DNA of 39,318 nt, from assembly GCF_025564065.1 (NCBI RefSeq), contig NZ_JAMGZK010000031.1, positions 1-39,318 on the forward strand, given 5' to 3'. This document shows, piece by piece, positions 38,185 to 39,318 of this stretch (positions are counted from its first letter, which is position 1; each line of letters begins with the position of its first letter). The notes beneath the pieces are model-generated. The model did no database searches. It saw nothing but the letters and a program-made list of their open reading frames with translations, and was not told the origin of the DNA. The DNA is from Silvania hatchlandensis (lineage in GTDB: Bacteria > Pseudomonadota > Gammaproteobacteria > Enterobacterales > Enterobacteriaceae). The position numbers and the translations under genes were made by a program.

Positions 38185-38745
38185 ATGAAAGTGTCGAAAG
38201 AGCAGGTTCGGGAAAACCGAATGCGCATTGTTGAAACGGCCTCAGAACTTTTTCGTGAGCGCGGTTACGACGGCGTGGGCGTCGCGGAACTGATGTCAGC
38301 GGCAGGCTTAACGCACGGTGGGTTCTACAAGCACTTTGGCTCTAAGGCTGATCTGATGGCGGAGGCAATGAGCTGCGGTTTCACGCGATCTGCCGAAAGC
38401 ACGGCAGGTGTAAACCGGGAAAAATTCGTTGAATATTATCTCTCCCGACAACATCGCGATGATATGGGAAAGGGGTGTGTGATGTCGGCACTGGGCACCG
38501 ATACAGCCCGTCAGTGTGAGTCAATCAAGGCGACATTTGCGGCCGGGATTGAACGTCAGCTGGCCGTTTTAGGAAATGAAAATAATGGGGAAGGCGGAAC
38601 GCGTGCTGAACTCATCGACACCATTGCACATCTTGTTGGTGCCCTGGTGCTGTCCCGTGCCTGCCCTGATGATTCCGCTCTGGCAGATGAGATTCTGGAT
38701 GTGTGCCGCACACGTCTTCTCAGTCAGGATGCACTTAAGGATTGA
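38185..38745 (+). CDS. TetR/AcrR-family transcriptional repressor
   Basis: 186 residues. The helix-turn-helix is at about residues 10-55 (IVETASELFRERGYDGVGVA, then HGGFYKHFGSKADL). The ligand domain contains GCVMSALGTDTARQCE with two cysteines (Cys near 101 and 113) that could serve as electrophile or redox sensors, as in NemR. AGGAAAGC precedes the ATG. Divergent from the OYE-SDR cluster, which it probably represses together with itself. Confidence 0.88.
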   Translation: MKVSKEQVRENRMRIVETASELFRERGYDGVGVAELMSAAGLTHGGFYKHFGSKADLMAEAMSCGFTRSAESTAGVNREKFVEYYLSRQHRDDMGKGCVMSALGTDTARQCESIKATFAAGIERQLAVLGNENNGEGGTRAELIDTIAHLVGALVLSRACPDDSALADEILDVCRTRLLSQDALKD

Positions 38746-38897
38746 ATTTGCCGGGCAACAGGGAATTTTTTCTGAGCAGTGCATATTAATAAAGTATCCA
38801 CGTCCGCTTCTGGCACAGAGCGGACATTCATAACGTCTACTACCGAGGCTCAACGACTGTCAGCCCGGACAGTTAGATGCTGCTTTCAGGTCGGCAT

Positions 38898-39122
38898 TCA
38901 TCTCAGTAGAAACTGAATCAGTCGAACAACGATATACACTGTCGTTGCCACTTGTATTGCCCGGAATCCCCATCTGAGATGGCGCCATTCATGGCGCTCT
39001 CTGGCATCAGCGTTTTCAATAGCGGGGTCGGAACGTTTTCTTTTCTTTGTCCTGACTTCATCTATTACCCACAGGACTAGAATAAAGATAATGATGGTTT
39101 TCTGAAGAATGGGATTGTCCAC
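38898..39122 (-). CDS. Small membrane protein, hypothetical
   Basis: 74 residues from a GTG start (39122) with GGAAT upstream. Two hydrophobic stretches (IIIFILVLWVI near 10-20 and VATTVYIVVRLIQFLL near the C-terminus) flank a highly basic and acidic middle (TKKRKRSD, ARERHEWRHLRW). Not recognised. The composition and clear segments favour a real gene over chance. The flanking stretches 38746-38897 and 39123-39318 hold nothing else I can support. Confidence 0.45.
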   Translation of the reverse strand: MDNPILQKTIIIFILVLWVIDEVRTKKRKRSDPAIENADARERHEWRHLRWGFRAIQVATTVYIVVRLIQFLLR

Positions 39123-39318
39123 AAAGAATGATTCCGGCCTGCTCGCTGATAGAGGCAGAATAAGTAAACAACCTTTACGTATCCACCACTAAATGTAGGG
39201 GTAAGGTGACTTTTCGTCCTGATTGGCTTTTGAGATGATCCTGTCCATAGCAGTTGCTCTGCTGCTGATGCTGAATTTGTAGTGCGAAATATCTGACCTG
39301 ACCGGCAGCTCTGAGCGA

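Noticed and set aside
39235..39282. 15-codon hydrophobic peptide frame (MILSIAVALLLMLNL)
   Set aside because: Resembles very small membrane peptides in composition only; no clear ribosome site or antisense RNA promoter, and chance is likely.

Overview
The window looks like chromosome from a member of the Enterobacteriaceae (Enterobacter/Salmonella/Klebsiella relatives). Three things suggest this: the block smvA-smvR-narU-narZYWV-nhoA, as I remember it from Salmonella and related genomes; the style of the REP-like repeat after narV; and the GC-rich, E. coli-like coding. Nothing here identifies the species.

Region 1 (1-7.8 kb). The left edge holds what looks like the end of an insertion sequence, then a LysR regulator. 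Divergent from it is a tightly packed operon: two branched-chain-type ABC permeases, two ATPases, a periplasmic binding protein, a 2-aminothiazoline-4-carboxylate (ATC) hydrolase (AtcB family) and an N-carbamoyl-L-amino-acid hydrolase (AtcC-like). Read together, it would import ATC, the condensation product of cyanide with cystine, and convert it through N-carbamoyl-cysteine to L-cysteine. This is the most interesting system in the window.

Region 2 (7.8-12.2 kb). A beta-glucoside operon on the minus strand encodes PTS EIIBCA, a GH1 6-phospho-beta-glucosidase and a BglG-type antiterminator, each joined by a 4-base overlap. The leader has a recognisable sigma-70 promoter, a RAT site and an overlapping terminator. 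The antiterminator gene is last, unlike E. coli bglGFB.

Region 3 (12.2-24.2 kb). smvA (MFS biocide/methyl viologen efflux) and its TetR repressor smvR share an intergenic region with two copies of a palindromic operator. Next come narU and narZYWV (second respiratory nitrate reductase), a REP-like element, a mazEF-type toxin-antitoxin pair with its own promoter and operator, and nhoA (arylamine N-acetyltransferase).

Region 4 (24.3-31.5 kb). An iron/polyamine-style ABC importer of unknown substrate is followed by a flavin reductase-like protein, a trypsin-like lipoprotein and a second elongation factor G. This EF-G has Asp where, from memory, E. coli EF-G has its oxidation-sensitive Cys114.

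Region 5 (31.5-39.3 kb). Accessory DNA: an ArsR-type regulator beside a perfect 17-bp palindrome, a zone of decayed genes (a LysR remnant and a 2H-phosphoesterase with one amber codon), a GNAT acetyltransferase, and a minus-strand cluster for electrophile/quinone chemistry (Old Yellow Enzyme, two SDRs, a membrane protein, a quinone-oxidoreductase-like enzyme). A divergent TetR gene flanks this cluster across a 50-bp inverted repeat. The window ends in a small membrane ORF.
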